A DNA stretch of 64,000 nt from positions 1,237,146 to 1,301,145 of the forward strand of contig NZ_JARADB010000002.1 in the NCBI RefSeq assembly GCF_028765165.1, written 5' to 3'. Source of the stretch: Paenibacillus sp. MAHUQ-63 (GTDB lineage: Bacteria > Bacillota > Bacilli > Paenibacillales > NBRC-103111). The position numbers and the translations under genes are program-made. The notes under the pieces were generated by a model. It did not search any database and was not told where the DNA came from. It saw only the letters and a list, made by a program, of their open reading frames with translations. Every line of letters begins with the position of its first letter. Position 1 is the first letter of the stretch. Shown in pieces: positions 61,962-64,000 of the stretch.

Positions 61962-62825
61962 TTGAAGAAGAACACCCAATTGTCCATCATCACGAGCATC
62001 GGGATGCTCATTGTTTCGTTAATTATGCTGTTTCCCTTCGTGCTCATGGCTGTAACCTCCTTGAAGACGATGGGGGAAATTCAGTCACCGACGTTCTCGT
62101 TCATACCGAAAGAATGGTTGTTCGAGAACTTCGCCATCGCGATGAGCCGGGGAGACTGGCTGCAATATTTCTATAACTCCTTCTTTGTGACGCTATGCAC
62201 AGTGATCATCAGCCTGCTGTTCAATTCGATGGCCGGCTTCGCCTTTGCGAGATTGCGATTTCCGGGAAGAGATGTGCTGTTCTTCTCGATTCTCATCGGG
62301 ATCATGGTACCTGCGCAAACGACGATGATTCCAACTTTTCTGATGCTGAAGCTGTTTCCGTTCTTCGGCGGCAACGATTGGCTGGGACACGGCGGCACCG
62401 GTTTCATTAATACGTATGCGGGGTTGATTCTGCCCTTCGTCGCAGGACCTTTCGGTATCTTCTTATGCCGGCAGTACTTCATGAACTTCCCGCGAGCCTT
62501 GGATGAAGCAGCGCAGATTGACGGTGCGTCGATCTACCGGGTTTTCTACCAAATTTACTTGCCGCTGAGCAAGCCGATTTTGGCGACACTCGCTATTTTC
62601 AAGACGACGGCGACATGGAACGATTACATGTGGCCTCTGATCATGACGAATACGGAGCAGATGCGTACGGTTCAATTAGGACTGACCATATTCCGAAGCG
62701 AAACGAATGTGGAGTGGAATTTGCTGATGGCCGCGACCACGCTGGTCGTACTGCCGCTCGTTCTCTTATTCCTGCTGGCGCAAAAATATTTCGTTCAAGG
62801 CATTGTAACGACAGGTCTCAAATAG
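61962..62825 (+). CDS. Sugar ABC transporter permease (MalG/UgpE type)
   Basis: A 287-residue permease. The N-terminal helix covers about residues 7-30, and the EAA loop reads ALDEAAQIDGASIYRVFYQIYLPL (in part: DEAAQIDGAS). The start is TTG, seven bases after AGGAGGTG. It forms the second half of the importer channel and lies 10 bp before the sulfatase gene. Confidence 0.88.
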   Translation: MKKNTQLSIITSIGMLIVSLIMLFPFVLMAVTSLKTMGEIQSPTFSFIPKEWLFENFAIAMSRGDWLQYFYNSFFVTLCTVIISLLFNSMAGFAFARLRFPGRDVLFFSILIGIMVPAQTTMIPTFLMLKLFPFFGGNDWLGHGGTGFINTYAGLILPFVAGPFGIFLCRQYFMNFPRALDEAAQIDGASIYRVFYQIYLPLSKPILATLAIFKTTATWNDYMWPLIMTNTEQMRTVQLGLTIFRSETNVEWNLLMAATTLVVLPLVLLFLLAQKYFVQGIVTTGLK

Positions 62826-62835
62826 GAGCTGAACG

Positions 62836-64000
62836 ATGAGAACTATTCTTATTTTATTCGATACGTTGAATCGTCACGTGCTATCCGCTTACGGCGGTGC
62901 AGGCGTCAAGACCCCGAATATCGACCGTCTGGCCTCGCAGTCGGTTGTATTCGACCAGCACTGGTCCGGTTCGCTGCCCTGCATGCCGGCACGCCGCGAT
63001 CTATTGACAGGGCGAACGGCTTTCCTGGAGAAAGGCTGGGGCGGCATTGAACCTTTTGACCGCACATTGCCGTCCGTACTCCGAGATGCCGGCATCTTCA
63101 GTCATATCGTTACCGATCATTATCACTATTTCGCTACCGGAGGAGAGAATTACTGCCAGTCCTATACGACATGGGACTTTCACCGGGGACAGGAGGACGA
63201 TCCCTGGGTATCCTCGATTGGCGTAGAGCCGCATCCTGCCTCATTCTATGGACAGATGCGCGATCAATGCAATAAGAATCGCACGAAGCTCAAGCAGGAG
63301 CAGGATTACCCTGGACCTCGTACGATGCAAGCCGCCTGCGACTGGCTGGAGCGCAACGGCAAGGAGGAATCCTTCTTCCTCACGGTAGAAGCGTTCGACC
63401 CTCATGAGCCTTTTGATTGCCCGGCTCACTATTTGGCCATGTATGACGACACGTACCAAGGACCTTCGTATACTTGGCCGAAGTACGGCACTGTCGACGT
63501 ACCGTCTGAAGCGCTGGCACACGTGCGCCGACGGTATGCGGCGACGCTTACGATGATCGATGCCTGGCTCGGTAAGCTGTTGGATACGATGGAGCGGCTG
63601 GAGATCGAGGAGAATACGATGGTCATCTTCACGACCGACCATGGTTTTCTGTTAGGGGAACATGAACAAACCGGTAAAAATGTGATGCATGTGTATAATG
63701 AACTTGCACATATACCGCTCATGATTCGTCTTCCGCATTGCCAATATGCAGGTAAGCGGGTGCATGCCCTCACCCAAAATATCGATTTGATGCCAACCGT
63801 ACTGGCATACATGGGAGTGGCCATACCGGAGACGGTACTTGGCACTTCACTGCTCGGCTTGATCGAAGGCAGGGAGCAGAAGCTCAGAGAGGCGGTCCTG
63901 TACGGCTATCACGGTATGGCGGTCAATGTCACGGACGGCAGGTATACCTATATGCGCGCTCCTGCGGCCGCCGACAATCATCCATGCTATACCTACACGG
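62836..64000 (+). CDS. Sulfatase (alkaline-phosphatase superfamily), 3' end outside window
   Basis: An open frame runs from ATG 62836, after AGGAG, to the window end (388 codons, no stop). The N-terminus ILILFDTLNRHVLSAYGG carries the first metal-site acid. PCMPARRDLLTG contains the C-x-P-x-R sulfatase signature whose Cys becomes formylglycine. TTDHGFLLGEH gives the DHG metal site. LTQNIDLMPTVLAYMG is the usual downstream block. There is no signal peptide, so it likely acts in the cytosol on an imported sulfated saccharide. It lies in the YesM/YesN-ABC operon. No sulfatase-maturation enzyme is visible in the window. Confidence 0.88.
   Translation, partial: MRTILILFDTLNRHVLSAYGGAGVKTPNIDRLASQSVVFDQHWSGSLPCMPARRDLLTGRTAFLEKGWGGIEPFDRTLPSVLRDAGIFSHIVTDHYHYFATGGENYCQSYTTWDFHRGQEDDPWVSSIGVEPHPASFYGQMRDQCNKNRTKLKQEQDYPGPRTMQAACDWLERNGKEESFFLTVEAFDPHEPFDCPAHYLAMYDDTYQGPSYTWPKYGTVDVPSEALAHVRRRYAATLTMIDAWLGKLLDTMERLEIEENTMVIFTTDHGFLLGEHEQTGKNVMHVYNELAHIPLMIRLPHCQYAGKRVHALTQNIDLMPTVLAYMGVAIPETVLGTSLLGLIEGREQKLREAVLYGYHGMAVNVTDGRYTYMRAPAAADNHPCYTYT

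Overview
The window reads as chromosome of a Paenibacillus-like Gram-positive bacterium (Paenibacillaceae; genus is inference). The signs are moderately GC-rich coding sequence, strong AGGAGG-type ribosome binding sites, frequent TTG and GTG starts, two YesM/YesN-type two-component systems sitting beside sugar ABC transporters, a yjlC-ndh pair with a Rex-like box, and a ZTP riboswitch before folD. No rRNA, tRNA, prophage, insertion sequence or CRISPR array was seen. Most genes are intact and have their own hairpin terminators.

Layout. 1-11 kb: GNAT acetyltransferase, an orphan nicotianamine-synthase-like (CntL-type) enzyme, a sulfite-oxidase-family protein, an epimerase, an APH-type kinase, an SDR, a PadR/DUF2812 pair, a second GNAT, a small Ser/Thr kinase, a tiny His/Arg-rich protein and EcsC. 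11-15 kb: an AraC regulator divergent from a likely aldarate (glucarate/galactarate-type) operon of a UxuA-like dehydratase, 5-dehydro-4-deoxyglucarate dehydratase and 2,5-dioxovalerate dehydrogenase. 15-24 kb: a YesN/YesM pair, sugar ABC importer, Gfo/Idh oxidoreductase and sugar isomerase. 24-29 kb: a DUF4309 protein, an orphan protein with an N-terminal motif like those of contractile-injection-system cargo, riboswitch-controlled folD, and an Rrf2 regulator with a CPYC flavoprotein.

29-45 kb: AraC divergent from a GH78 rhamnosidase, MarR divergent from a CBS protein that seems to start at ATT, the yjlC-ndh pair, an ArsR/AHSA1 pair, a CPA1 antiporter, an AAA+ ATPase with a TPR membrane protein, YebC, a small AT-rich patch (zinc ribbon, Nudix), and an MFS pump with its TetR repressor. 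45-53 kb: a chemoreceptor, then a PrpR-like regulator lacking the sigma-54 contact loop beside a KdgT-OtnK/DtnK-PdxA2 four-carbon acid sugar pathway. 53-64 kb: a TetX-like monooxygenase, SelO, and a second YesM/YesN plus ABC importer operon running into a sulfatase cut by the window end.

The theme is uptake and breakdown of plant or polysaccharide-derived sugars and sugar acids, each module with a local regulator. Many operators can be read directly: paired inverted repeats for ArsR, TetR, MarR, Rrf2 and the PrpR-like protein, and 21-bp direct repeats for AraC-type regulators. The most unusual feature of the non-coding DNA is two families of dispersed intergenic repeats. One is built from modules bounded by CTAACGGACAC/GTGTCCGTTAG with conserved 50/84/50-bp spacing. 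The other is a 22-bp imperfect palindrome recurring every 51 bp and once nested between boundary elements of the first family.
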